This document shows, in pieces, positions 8,910-17,900 of a DNA stretch of 64,000 bases. Within the stretch, counting starts at the first letter, position 1. Each line of letters opens with the position of its first letter. The stretch is from Bacteriovoracaceae bacterium (GTDB taxonomy: Bacteria > Bdellovibrionota > Bacteriovoracia > Bacteriovoracales > Bacteriovoracaceae), in contig JANJTC010000001.1 in the NCBI GenBank assembly GCA_024711325.1, positions 329,603 through 393,602 of the forward strand, in the 5' to 3' direction. Under the pieces are notes generated by a model. It saw only the letters and a program-made list of their open reading frames with translations, made no database searches and was not told the origin of the DNA. The position numbers and the translations under genes were made by a program.

Positions 8910-10518
8910 GTGTTTCTCCTGGTTTTACAACCGTTTTTTTACGAAGGACAAAGTGCCAGATAGAGCCTAGGACTAAAAAAATTGATCCTAGGTATTTCCA
9001 GAATCTCCCTGGATCAAAATTCACAGAAAGAACACTTCCAAAGGGGCCCTCATTGGTTTGAAAATATGAGGCCTGGTAAAAAGTGAAGTTTTGATGTTTT
9101 AGTGGATTATTCATAAAAACATGATGTTTGGTGGAGCCATCATTGCCTTTAAACAAAGTAACAAAGCTCTCATAACTGGCAGGATTACTCGTCCCCGGAT
9201 CTGTATCCATTTTAAACTGGTCCAGCACCAATTCATAAGGCAAAAGCAAGGCCTTTTTGCCAAGCTCAAAAGTAATGCGCTCACCATTTTGATTAAAAGC
9301 GATCGGTTCTCCAGATTTAACCCAAAAGGTCTGGTCTCCAATAGAAACTTCGACTGCCTTAATATCTCCACTAATAACTTGTCCATTTTCCTGAACCGGC
9401 TTCACGTAACGAGGAAGCATTGTAGGGTAAGCATCTGTCCTATGTTCCAGTAACCTAATTTTAAAACCCATCCAAGGGAGAGAGACTTCTTCTCCTATTT
9501 CAAATTTTTGGGATCCCCACTCGTTTTTTTCTTTATCAAAAAAAGCAGCGTGTTTTCCAAATAAAAAGAGATGGGGACTTTTCTCAAAAAGTTTTTTGCT
9601 GAAAATCCTGAAAGGGGAGTTTTCAGATAGGTTCATCTTATCGTCAAGAGGAAGGGGGGACATACCAGGGAGGAATTGAACTTTTTGACCTGAAAATTCA
9701 ACCTCAATCATTTCCTGACCGGAAATGCCTTTCTTCTTCCTGAGGTCTTTCTTCAGTGGTGCGAGGCACCCGGAAGTTTCTGCATTCCAGACAATGAGTC
9801 CATCAGGCGTATTCTGGGCGAAACACTCTGCCAATGATGCCGGCATATAGTGGACATTAAGTGGGCCCATTTGTTGAGTATTACTGAAATCTGATTGTGG
9901 ATGAAGACTCAGAGTAACGAATTCGCCAAAATTAGGAGTGAATATGCGATAGCGTGAGGAAGACTGAGCTCCATCCTCAATTTTAATGGGAATCCAATCC
10001 TGTTTGTTTTCGGAAAAGGGCAGGAATGTTTTTAGGGTGATCCCCTCATATTCATAATTCAAGTCTTTCTTAAAGGCGGTAAATGGCAAGTCCACCGTGA
10101 CTTCTTTTCCTTTTGAAGGAAATTGAATTCTGAGTTCATCTTCATTTACTTGAATGTTTCGTGCCGGAAGGTTTGGCGTAAGGGTAATGGTGCCGTCCAC
10201 GCCTGATTGATAGGTTATAAATGAACCAATGAAAAGAATGATCAGTCCTGAGTGAATGACATAAAAACCATAGAGATGTTTTTTGGGAGGTAGCCTGATA
10301 AGGGTGGCGAAGAGAATTGATAGAAACATACCAAACTGAATCCCCATAAACCAGAAAGATTTATAGATCAACCTATTGGCGTATTCAGTGCCATGGTAGG
10401 ATTCCATAAAGGTTCCATAACCAAGAGATACGGCAAAGAGCAGAATGATAATAACGGCGAACTTCAGATTTCCGAAGAAAAGTTCGACTTTTCGGTAGCT
10501 ACTTATAAGAGTGTTCAT
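8902..10518 (-). CDS. resB: Cytochrome c biogenesis protein ResB
   Basis: The 538-residue ResB partner of CcsA. Three membrane helices lie at the N-terminus (about 15-125), with the ResB-type block LKFAVIIILLFAVSLGYGTFMES and HSGLIILFIGSF. A large periplasmic domain follows (about 130-495), and a last helix (WKYLGSIFLVLGSIWHF) ends the protein. The conserved FYQASYFQ segment before the last helix is typical of the family. Its role is apocytochrome handling and heme transfer in System II cytochrome c maturation. The 3' end overlaps the ccsA start, implying translational coupling and a resB-ccsA operon on the minus strand. Confidence 0.9.
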   Translation of the reverse strand: MNTLISSYRKVELFFGNLKFAVIIILLFAVSLGYGTFMESYHGTEYANRLIYKSFWFMGIQFGMFLSILFATLIRLPPKKHLYGFYVIHSGLIILFIGSFITYQSGVDGTITLTPNLPARNIQVNEDELRIQFPSKGKEVTVDLPFTAFKKDLNYEYEGITLKTFLPFSENKQDWIPIKIEDGAQSSSRYRIFTPNFGEFVTLSLHPQSDFSNTQQMGPLNVHYMPASLAECFAQNTPDGLIVWNAETSGCLAPLKKDLRKKKGISGQEMIEVEFSGQKVQFLPGMSPLPLDDKMNLSENSPFRIFSKKLFEKSPHLFLFGKHAAFFDKEKNEWGSQKFEIGEEVSLPWMGFKIRLLEHRTDAYPTMLPRYVKPVQENGQVISGDIKAVEVSIGDQTFWVKSGEPIAFNQNGERITFELGKKALLLPYELVLDQFKMDTDPGTSNPASYESFVTLFKGNDGSTKHHVFMNNPLKHQNFTFYQASYFQTNEGPFGSVLSVNFDPGRFWKYLGSIFLVLGSIWHFVLRKKTVVKPGETRV

Positions 10519-10552
10519 GAGGCCGTTAATTTCTCATGTTGAATAGTGTTTG

Positions 10553-11224
10553 TCACGAAGAGACGAGGTAAGAAAACAACCAAAGACAGCCAAATATTAA
10601 AGGTTGATGAAGAAGATAAATCTTTAGGGAATGGCGTCCCATAAAATTCAAAACTTGGTTCGATTTCATTTGTTGTATCAGGGAATTTCTTGACAAATAG
10701 GGTCCAAGAAGAATGCCCAACAAAATCGCCCAGAACCAAGGATAGATCGGAATAAAATCCAATGAAGGTCTCTGGAGAATTGATGAGACCCATTTAATAT
10801 CGTAATTGAGGATGTATTGACCGATCAGGATCAAAATCAGGAGAATGGTCGCCAGAAGTCTTCGTTTGACGAGCGGAGCGCCCAGCAGGGAACCGACCAA
10901 TATACAATGAAGCGTTCCAAAATAAACCCATTGAGATGGAAAAGCCAGATACGTTCCGATACTGACTGTAAATGCGGCCAAGGCAAGTTTGATGCTTCTT
11001 TTCTTCAGGGCCTTCACATTGACGCCGCTTGCATGGGCATAATTAAGAGAGACACCCACACAAAATAAGAAAGTAAAGGCAATGACCCTTGGAAAAGCGT
11101 ACCAAAAGCCGGAGGAGAAATTCCAGTCTATATAATGAAACATTTTTAAATCATACGAGGCATGGAAAATAATCATCCATACCACGGCCATTCCGCGAAG
11201 AGCGTCCAGGAAGTGAGATCTCAT
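10553..11224 (-). CDS. DUF1624/HGSNAT-like membrane acyltransferase
   Basis: The 223-residue integral membrane protein looks like the bacterial DUF1624 family, related to the catalytic part of heparan-alpha-glucosaminide N-acetyltransferase. The N-terminal motif RSHFLDALRGMAVVWMIIFHASYD has the expected Arg, Asp, Arg-Gly and His residues. Seven or so hydrophobic segments follow, with HCILVGSLLG and LKIYLLHQP later. The acyl donor and acceptor are unknown. The start overlaps the stop of the thiamine pyrophosphokinase gene by four bases (ATGA) and GGAGGG precedes it, so the two are probably co-transcribed. Confidence 0.75.
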   Translation of the reverse strand: MRSHFLDALRGMAVVWMIIFHASYDLKMFHYIDWNFSSGFWYAFPRVIAFTFLFCVGVSLNYAHASGVNVKALKKRSIKLALAAFTVSIGTYLAFPSQWVYFGTLHCILVGSLLGAPLVKRRLLATILLILILIGQYILNYDIKWVSSILQRPSLDFIPIYPWFWAILLGILLGPYLSRNSLIQQMKSNQVLNFMGRHSLKIYLLHQPLIFGCLWLFSYLVSS

Positions 11225-11847
11225 TTACCCTCCGGATAATAAATGAAGACCGGACCTTCGTTTTCCAGGATTAATTTACCTTTGCCTGTATTAGAGAGTC
11301 CAAAACTTGATAGTGGATTAAGCTGGGTGGGCTTTTTGATAGGGTAGTGACACTCCCCCATTAATTTTACTGTGGTTTTCTTAAGAGTTCCCAATGAAAA
11401 AAGACCTATATGTTCAAATTTCCAGTGGCCTGTCCCAACTAGATGGAAGTAAATCTTCCCATCTTCTCCATAAAAGATGATCTGCGATTCACTATTATCC
11501 TCTAAAAATGCCAAGGCTTCCCCCAAATTAAAAAGTTCATGGTCTTTTCTCCCACCCAAAAATCCCCAGAAATGGAATTTATAATGTCGGGGATCCTTAA
11601 ATAGAGAGAGGGCCAGGGCCAGATCGGAATAATCTTTTTCAATGGGGTGTCGAAATATGTGCTCAGTCTGGAGTTCACCCTGATAAGAGTCAGAGTCTCC
11701 TACCCAGATGTCGAGATTCTCCAAATGGTGAGCACCACCATCTATCCCGATAACAGGATACTCGGCCAGGTGAAACGGCACCTCCGGGCCCATGGGTCCA
11801 ACAAAAGTCCATTCTGTTTTATCTTTAAGAGTGCTTGGCAAGGTCAT
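11221..11847 (-). CDS. thiN: Thiamine pyrophosphokinase
   Basis: The 208-residue cytoplasmic enzyme converts thiamine to thiamine diphosphate using ATP. The family pattern is clear: GIDGGAHHLENLDIWVGDSDS (Asp-rich metal/ATP site), IEKDYSDLALAL, and GFLGGRKDHELFNLGEAL. The C-terminal part (PLSSFGLSNTG) matches the thiamine-binding domain. It is the first gene of a short minus-strand pair with the DUF1624 protein. I saw no TPP riboswitch in the short upstream gap. Confidence 0.88.
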   Translation of the reverse strand: MTLPSTLKDKTEWTFVGPMGPEVPFHLAEYPVIGIDGGAHHLENLDIWVGDSDSYQGELQTEHIFRHPIEKDYSDLALALSLFKDPRHYKFHFWGFLGGRKDHELFNLGEALAFLEDNSESQIIFYGEDGKIYFHLVGTGHWKFEHIGLFSLGTLKKTTVKLMGECHYPIKKPTQLNPLSSFGLSNTGKGKLILENEGPVFIYYPEGK

Positions 11848-11893
11848 GAGAGTATCTTAGCCTTGATTCCACTTCATGAGTAGGAGGATCATC

Positions 11894-12550
11894 ATGGTAA
11901 CTATTAAATCACAACGGGCCCATAAATTATTGGAACACCCTATACATATAAAGAACCAGCAAGACTCTTTGATGAAAAGATTTCCCGGGGAAGAAATTAA
12001 CCTGTGGGTGGCCTTGGAGTGGGATGGAGCAAATGTCAAAAAATTGTCATTTGCTGGGGACCTTCAAGACCATCAAAAAATATTATTAGAATCTATGGCC
12101 AGTCTTTTGATTGGAAAACCAATTACTAAGTTGGACGATCTCAGCCTTAGGGAATGCGAGGCTTTTTTGCGAGATCGTAACTCCGAAAACGCTCTTGAGG
12201 GGATGACAGAAGTTGAAGAAAATGAACTAAAAAAAGTCTTTCAATGGATCCGGGTTTGGCCTCGTTATGAGGCTCCTGTTGAGTATCATTTCTCCTCTGA
12301 AAAAGGCCCTTTTTATCGACTTAAATTGGTGGATAAAATCAAGGCCATCAAGGCCTTCCTTAACTCGCCTGAAATTCTTACATTATATGAAAATATGGCA
12401 CGACCTGAGTTGGTTGACGTTGAAGATCTTACGGTTTATATCCATGCACCTTACTCCTCCGAGAGGGAAAGAAGCGCATTTGAAGAGTTGCATCTTTTGG
12501 GGGTGGCGGCCTTCCAAGAGGAGAATCTAAACTTTATTCCTGATGCTTAG
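11894..12550 (+). CDS. Conserved hypothetical, faintly NifU/IscU-like
   Basis: The ATG at 11894 has AGGAGG seven bases upstream, so I prefer it to the open ATG at 11876; this gives 218 residues. Residues about 30-95 (WVALEWDGANVKKLSFAGDL, then LLESMASLLIGKPITKLDDL and RECEAFLRDRN) follow the pattern of the NifU/IscU scaffold fold, which reads substrate-colour-change, gas, small, helix and a DLxxL motif. However, two of the three cluster cysteines are absent, leaving one Cys. The remaining half has no family I know. If related, it is a non-cluster-binding derivative. The function is unknown. Confidence 0.55.
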   Translation: MVTIKSQRAHKLLEHPIHIKNQQDSLMKRFPGEEINLWVALEWDGANVKKLSFAGDLQDHQKILLESMASLLIGKPITKLDDLSLRECEAFLRDRNSENALEGMTEVEENELKKVFQWIRVWPRYEAPVEYHFSSEKGPFYRLKLVDKIKAIKAFLNSPEILTLYENMARPELVDVEDLTVYIHAPYSSERERSAFEELHLLGVAAFQEENLNFIPDA

Positions 12551-12632
12551 AAAAAAATAAGTTTGATTAAATGAAAATATTACCGCTACAATATGAACAA
12601 GAGTTGATTGGACAATTATTCAAAAGAAGAAA

Positions 12633-13085
12633 ATGGAAGAAATCAGATCGTTAATTTTTAAAGAAGCCAAAAAAGAAGAAGAGGTTGTTAATCTCTCTAA
12701 ATTCGACATACAGGCCTTCACAGACACCCAGGATTTCTCCTGGTCATTAGATAACATTAAAAAAGAAGTTAAGACGGGATGGAAGCTCTACTCTGTAATG
12801 ACAGATGACGAGATCGTGGCCGCAGTTTTGATGAGAAAGGATGGAGAAACCCTCTTCACTAAGAACACTCCGATCAAAATGGCTTTCCAGGGGAATGGCT
12901 TTTCCCATCAGATTAAGAATTTTTACGAGGAAGAAGCTAAAAAACAGCACATCCGACAAGTGATAAACTATTGTCCGGTTGATAATTTCCGCATGATTGC
13001 TCTAAATGAGAGTCATGGCTATAAAAGAACCGGAAATGCTTTTGGAATCAGTAATAATATTATCGAATGGGTAAAAGTTCTATAG
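12633..13085 (+). CDS. GNAT-fold N-acetyltransferase-like protein
   Basis: The 150-residue protein has the layout of a small GNAT enzyme. The strand DEIVAAVLMRKDGETLF is followed by an acyl-CoA-binding turn (MAFQGNGFSHQIKNFYEEEA, matching the Q/RxxGxG/A site) and NYCPVDNFRMIALNESHGYKRTG, the typical C-terminal Asn/Tyr region. The acceptor is unknown. It is directly upstream (54 bases) of the lysine-rich H1/SWIB gene on the same strand, which makes that protein a candidate acceptor; this is inference. The ribosome site is weak (AAGAAG). Confidence 0.7.
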   Translation: MEEIRSLIFKEAKKEEEVVNLSKFDIQAFTDTQDFSWSLDNIKKEVKTGWKLYSVMTDDEIVAAVLMRKDGETLFTKNTPIKMAFQGNGFSHQIKNFYEEEAKKQHIRQVINYCPVDNFRMIALNESHGYKRTGNAFGISNNIIEWVKVL

Positions 13086-13139
13086 AAGCCAATATAAACC
13101 AAAGGGAACTACGTTTCCCAAATTAGACGGAGGAATTTT

Positions 13140-13395
13140 ATGGCTAAGAAGACAACAAAAAAAGCTGCTGCTCCTAAAAAAGCAACTGCAAAAAAAACAA
13201 CTGCGAAAAAAGTAGCTGCTCCTAAAAAAGCAACTGCAAAAAAAGCTGCTCCTAAAAAAGCAACTGCAAAAAAAGCTGCTCCTAAAAAAGCAACTGCAAA
13301 AAAAGTAGCTGCTCCTAAGAAAGCAACAACAAAAAAAGTAGCTGCTCCTAAGAAAGCAACTGCAAAAAAAGTAGCTGCTCCTAAGAAAAAGACGG
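13140..13395 (+). repeat. Tandem repeat encoding the basic tail
   Basis: About eight near-identical units of the type AAA GCA ACT GCA AAA AAA plus GCT GCT CCT AAA/G AAA are in tandem. Unit length varies between 27 and 30 bases because one Val-Ala step is present or absent. The nucleotide identity between units is high, which suggests expansion by slippage or unequal recombination. Tail length is likely to vary among strains. Confidence 0.9.
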
Positions 13396-13649
13396 CCCGT
13401 AAGCCAAATGCTGCTTTCATGAGACCGCTTAATCCTTCAAAAGAGCTTGCTGAAATCGTTGGTGGATCTCCGATCCCTCGTACAGAAGTAATGAAGAAAG
13501 TATGGGCATACATCAAGAAGCATGACCTTCAAGATGCTAAGAACCGTCGCGCTATCAATGCTGATGACAAGCTAAAAGCTGTTTTCGGCGGTAAAAAACA
13601 AGTTACTATGTTTGAAATGACTAAACTTGTTTCTAATCATCTTAAGTAA
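13140..13649 (+). CDS. Histone H1-like lysine/alanine-rich tail fused to SWIB/MDM2 domain
   Basis: The 169-residue protein has two parts. Residues 1-90 are a repetitive basic tail made of tandem KKATAKKxAAP units, like eukaryotic H1 C-terminal tails and bacterial HctB/AlgP-type tails. Residues about 92-169 form a SWIB/MDM2 domain ([16 protein letters not shown], then [44 protein letters not shown]). Such proteins are nucleoid-associated; in chlamydiae, SWIB domains occur alone or fused to topoisomerase. The start is set by GGAGGA seven bases upstream, and a strong terminator follows, so expression is probably high and monocistronic (or with the GNAT gene). Function in DNA compaction is inferred. 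Confidence 0.9.
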   Translation: MAKKTTKKAAAPKKATAKKTTAKKVAAPKKATAKKAAPKKATAKKAAPKKATAKKVAAPKKATTKKVAAPKKATAKKVAAPKKKTARKPNAAFMRPLNPSKELAEIVGGSPIPRTEVMKKVWAYIKKHDLQDAKNRRAINADDKLKAVFGGKKQVTMFEMTKLVSNHLK

Positions 13650-13672
13650 TCTGAAATAAGATTCTTATAAAA

Positions 13673-13700
13673 GGGCCATCTTCGGATGGCCTTTTTTTTT
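13673..13700 (+). terminator. Rho-independent terminator with UUCG tetraloop
   Basis: A 7-bp stem (GGCCATC / GATGGCC) closes the extra-stable loop TTCG, followed by nine T residues. It ends the H1/SWIB transcript. Confidence 0.95.
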
Positions 13701-13708
13701 GTTAAAAC

Positions 13709-14842
13709 TTAAATTTTTCTAACTTCTTGATACTTTTTGATTTTGAAATCATCAATGATAAGAGGGGCCAGCTCTGAATTCATGAATTCCTGGCAGTGGA
13801 GAGTGGGATTGCCTGAGGGAAAACTTCCTTTACCTCCATAAAACTTCACACATTGATCAGTGTAATGATCTAAATATTCCGGGAAGTAGGTTTTGAAATG
13901 GCCAAGGACAACTCGTTTTTTTGTTTGGTCTAAGGTAGAAAGGATAGCGTCAGGTAAAGGATCCAGGCCTTTTAGTTTTTTTAATACAGCTTCCCTCCGG
14001 TTCATTTTCCCACCTAATTCTTTGACCCGGTTCCAGGAATAATTGAAAAGTTCACCCTGAGACGGGGTATCTAAAAGATAAACAGTGTAAAAGAAGTCTG
14101 TTACCGCCTGATCGGCCTTGCTCTGGGATTTTAAAATCTGAAAGGATAGTTCCCGATCAAATACTTTTGGGGGATGGTAGAGCCGCTTTCTGGCCTCCCC
14201 GACCAATACTGGGATACAGTCTGGATGGATGGTTTGATCTATTTTCTTCATCAGGTCACCTTCCGGACCTAGTCTGACATAATCAATTTCGATCTTCCCC
14301 CATAAGGCATCCATTACAAATTCTTTTTTACAGTAGAATTCGCTCAGTGGACTTTTTAAGGCCACATCTAAAAGAGTCCATGTGGAAATTGGCGAGTCTG
14401 GAAGTCCGAGGGTTAAGTCTGCCAACTTATAGGCAGTGTCTGCATCGGTTTTATCTTTTTCCCAAAAGGCCTTAAGTTCATTCCAGCAAGGATTTTCTGA
14501 TTTTAAGCAGCTTTTTAGGTAGCGAAGGCCGATTTCCTGGCGTCTTAGACGAAAAACATCGTCTAGTTTTAAGGTTGGCCAGCTGTAGAGTTGCTCGATC
14601 TTATGGAAGTCAGTCCTGTTTAATTCTACTTTTTGGAGAATTTTTCGTGAATAAAGGTCTCCCATTTTAGAAACCATGCTTTTCCAGGCATCTTGTCTCT
14701 CACTGGGCCTGATATCCAAAGCATGTTTAAAGAATTCCTCGTGGCCTTCTTCTGCGGTCAATACTTCCAAATCAGCAAGCGTATAGGAATTCCCCCAAAC
14801 CTGAAGACTAAAATAGACCATGAATAATAAAAGTTGGGCCAT
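13709..14842 (-). CDS. Exported alpha-helical protein of unknown function
   Basis: I do not recognise a family. The 377-residue product has a short signal peptide (MAQLLLFMVYFSLQVWG). The mature part is helical and charged, with several cysteines in paired contexts (SCLKSENPCW, FYCKKE, HPDCIP, DQCVKFY, LHCQEF), compatible with disulfides in the periplasm. Helix pairs suggest a repeat or alpha-solenoid-like layout, but I cannot name one. It is divergent from putA and convergent with the H1/SWIB gene. Confidence 0.7.
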   Translation of the reverse strand: MAQLLLFMVYFSLQVWGNSYTLADLEVLTAEEGHEEFFKHALDIRPSERQDAWKSMVSKMGDLYSRKILQKVELNRTDFHKIEQLYSWPTLKLDDVFRLRRQEIGLRYLKSCLKSENPCWNELKAFWEKDKTDADTAYKLADLTLGLPDSPISTWTLLDVALKSPLSEFYCKKEFVMDALWGKIEIDYVRLGPEGDLMKKIDQTIHPDCIPVLVGEARKRLYHPPKVFDRELSFQILKSQSKADQAVTDFFYTVYLLDTPSQGELFNYSWNRVKELGGKMNRREAVLKKLKGLDPLPDAILSTLDQTKKRVVLGHFKTYFPEYLDHYTDQCVKFYGGKGSFPSGNPTLHCQEFMNSELAPLIIDDFKIKKYQEVRKI

Positions 14843-14953
14843 AGGATTATTTTAGGCCCTCTCGAGTAAAGCCGTCAATTTCTCCTTACAGGATACTATG
14901 CTGAATCACATTTTGAGGGTAAATTGAGGTGTTTAAAATTTTTGGAGGCCCTA

Positions 14954-17900
14954 GTGAATGATAAAGGTATTCCTGTTGTAAGGAAGAGAGTAGTTCTTGA
15001 TCAGTGGCAGGTTTCTTTCTATGAGGAGTTTGATTCGATTCTCTTCCCTGATGGAAAGCTTCATGTTGATATTGATCAATTGATCCAGTTTGTAACAAGA
15101 AGAAATTCCGGAAGCGGCTTTCGCCGTGAAGTCGTGATTGATGCTTATCCATTTCTTTGTGCTGTCAGACCCGAAGAGAAATCTATATACATTGGGACCA
15201 GACGCTTGTCACGAGAGCTCGCTCTCTTAAAGCTTCACGAAGTCAATCCAGTTCTGATCGACCAGGACATAGAAAAAATATTTTTCAAACTAAAAGATCA
15301 TATTGAAAAAATCAGTACTCTTTCACCTTCCCATTTTCCGAGTGAGATTGAGTGGGTGTCTATGCAGTATGACCTTCCCCAATTGCTTGAAAGGGACCAG
15401 TGGGTAGATGTTGATGAGAATGCCAAAGAAATTCTGAAGCAACTGGTGAAGAAAGTGGGTGATTACCGCTCCAGCCTTTTTGAAAAGATTTCTGATTATG
15501 GACTTACATTAACCGCTCAATATGACCTGATCCGTGTTCACCTTCTGAAGTTTCTCGCCTTGTTACCTTCACTTGATCACGACAAGACAGGTAAAGAAGT
15601 TAAAAGGAATCTCCTGGAAAGTTTGAGACGTTTAGGTGAAGACTCCCGGGCGATCTCGCTCCAGAAAAAAAGAGGTGGCCGTCAGTTGCCTATGTACCTG
15701 ACTGTCGTCTTCAGTCTGGGACTTCAGCTGGCAAGTTTCCTACCGGCAGCTCCCCTTGCCGCCATCGTGAGATTTATGGTCCGGATGATGGCCAAGCGCT
15801 TTATAGCCGGTGAAAGCATTAATACTTCTCATGAAACGCTTCAGGCCTTGCGTGATACTAACCGTGAAGCGACTTTAGATCAGTTGGGTGAACTGGTGGT
15901 TTCAGCTAAAGAAGCTGACGAATATTTTGAAAAAGTGCTTCAACTGATTCATGGTCTCAAGCAACATGTTCCTAAAGGTGAGAAAAACAAGGCCGGAATT
16001 TTAAAGGCCCACGTTTCTATCAAGGTGTCGGCCCTTTCTCATGATTTCAGGCCTCAGGCCTTTGAGGCCACTTATGCTAAAGTTGCTCCTCGTTTAAAAC
16101 GCATTCTTCAGGAAGCAGAAAGAGAAGAGGTCTTCATTCAAGTCGATGCTGAACACTATCACTATCGTGACCTCGTGCTGAGTATTTATGAAAAAGTTCT
16201 TCTAGAGACGGCAGAGCTTAAGGATTACGCACAGACAGGCATTGTGGTTCAGGCATATTTAAGAGATGGCTCTAAACACTTGATGGATGTTATCGAGCTG
16301 GCAAAAAAGCGCCAGCACCGCATGTGCATTCGTCTGGTCAAGGGTGCTTACTGGGATGCGGAGACAATTGAAGGGGAAGCCCATCAATTCACCCCTCCAC
16401 AATTTCTTAATAAGGAAGAGTCCGATCTTCACTTCAGGCAGCTGGCGTATCTGGCACTTAAGCATCATCAACATATTCACCTTGCGATTGGCTCTCATAA
16501 CCTTCAAGATCATGCTTTTGTTGAAAGTGTCAGAGAGCTTCGTTTCCCTCAGGCACCAGTCATAGAACATCAATGTTTGCATATGACTTATGAGGCCCTC
16601 TCTCACGGATTGGCCAAGATGGGATGGCCTACCAGAAATTATATGCCTATCGGCAATCTTCTGGTTGGGATGGCCTATTTAGTTCGCCGGATTATGGAGA
16701 ATTCTTCCCAGGTCGGTGTACTCTCTATTATGCGTTCCCATCAGAAGGCCAGTGGTCTTATTTCTCCAGTGGAAGTTCATCTTAATAAAAAGAAAACCAG
16801 TGCTCTTCATCTTGATTCTTTTTTGACTCAACTCAAGAGTGATTTTACTCCGGTTAGACCACTGAAGATTTATGTGCCTTATGAAAGAAAGGCCCTGGAA
16901 TTAGCTATTGAAGAATTTGGTCATTCAATTGCTTTCCGTCAACAAGAGATGAAGAACTCGGGAGAGACTCCAGTCATTTGTAGTTCACGTCCTGATTTAA
17001 TCATAGGAACAGTTAAAGAAAACACCAATGCCGATGCGATTAAAGCTGTCGAGGAAGCCGAGGCCAGCTTGTTAAAAAGCTGGTGGAGCAAGCAGTCCCT
17101 GACGCTCTATCGAGTCTCAGTTCTCTTAAAGGCTGCCGACCTCATGCTTTTAAGGCGCAATAAACTGGCAGCTGTCATGATCTATGAGGCAGGAAAAACG
17201 ATGACTGAGGCCCTGGCCGATGTGGATGAGGCGATTGATTTTATCAATTTTTATGCCCGACAGGAAATTCAGCTTCAGTTGTCCGGCCAGAAGTATACAA
17301 ATCGTGGTGTCATTGCCGTGATTGCTCCATGGAATTTTCCTCTCGCTATTCCCTGCGGGATGACTGTGGCGCCTTTAGTTGCCGGTAATGCAGTCGTTTT
17401 AAAGCCTGCAGAGCAAACACCATTAATTGGTATTGAACTATACAACCTCTTAATTGAGGCCGGTGTCCCTAAAGATGTCTTTCACCTTATTTTGGGAGAT
17501 GGAGAAGTCGTTGGTGCCCCTTTAGTCACTCACCAAAGAACTGCGGGTGTCGTCTTTACCGGTTCTAAAAGTGTAGGTCAGTGGATTTATCGTCACTCCG
17601 GGCAGAACATGCTGGAGCATTACTATCACCAGATTCCTATGCAGAAGAAAATTATCACTGAGATGGGGGGTAAGAATGCCATTATTGTCACAAATAACTG
17701 TGAACTTGATGAAACAATTTCGGGCATTCTAAGTTCGGCGTTCGGTCACTCAGGTCAGAAATGTTCAGCAGCTTCACGGGTAATTGTGCATAAAGAGGTT
17801 AAAGACGCTCTGATCACTCGCCTGGTCCAGGCAATCCGTGACTTAAAAGTGGGTGAGGCCCTGGATCCCTCGACTTCAGTTAATCCTCTTATTACTCAGG

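Noticed and set aside
9121..9453. An open frame of 110 residues opposite resB
   Set aside because: It lies wholly inside resB on the other strand, has no ribosome site or family, and resB is well supported.
10515..10793. A 92-residue open frame on the minus strand at the end of the DUF1624 gene
   Set aside because: It overlaps the DUF1624 coding sequence in another frame and has no signature of its own.
13140..13395. Repeat block considered as a CRISPR or mobile repeat
   Set aside because: Units are in frame, encode a Lys/Ala tail and have no spacers; this is a coding tandem repeat.
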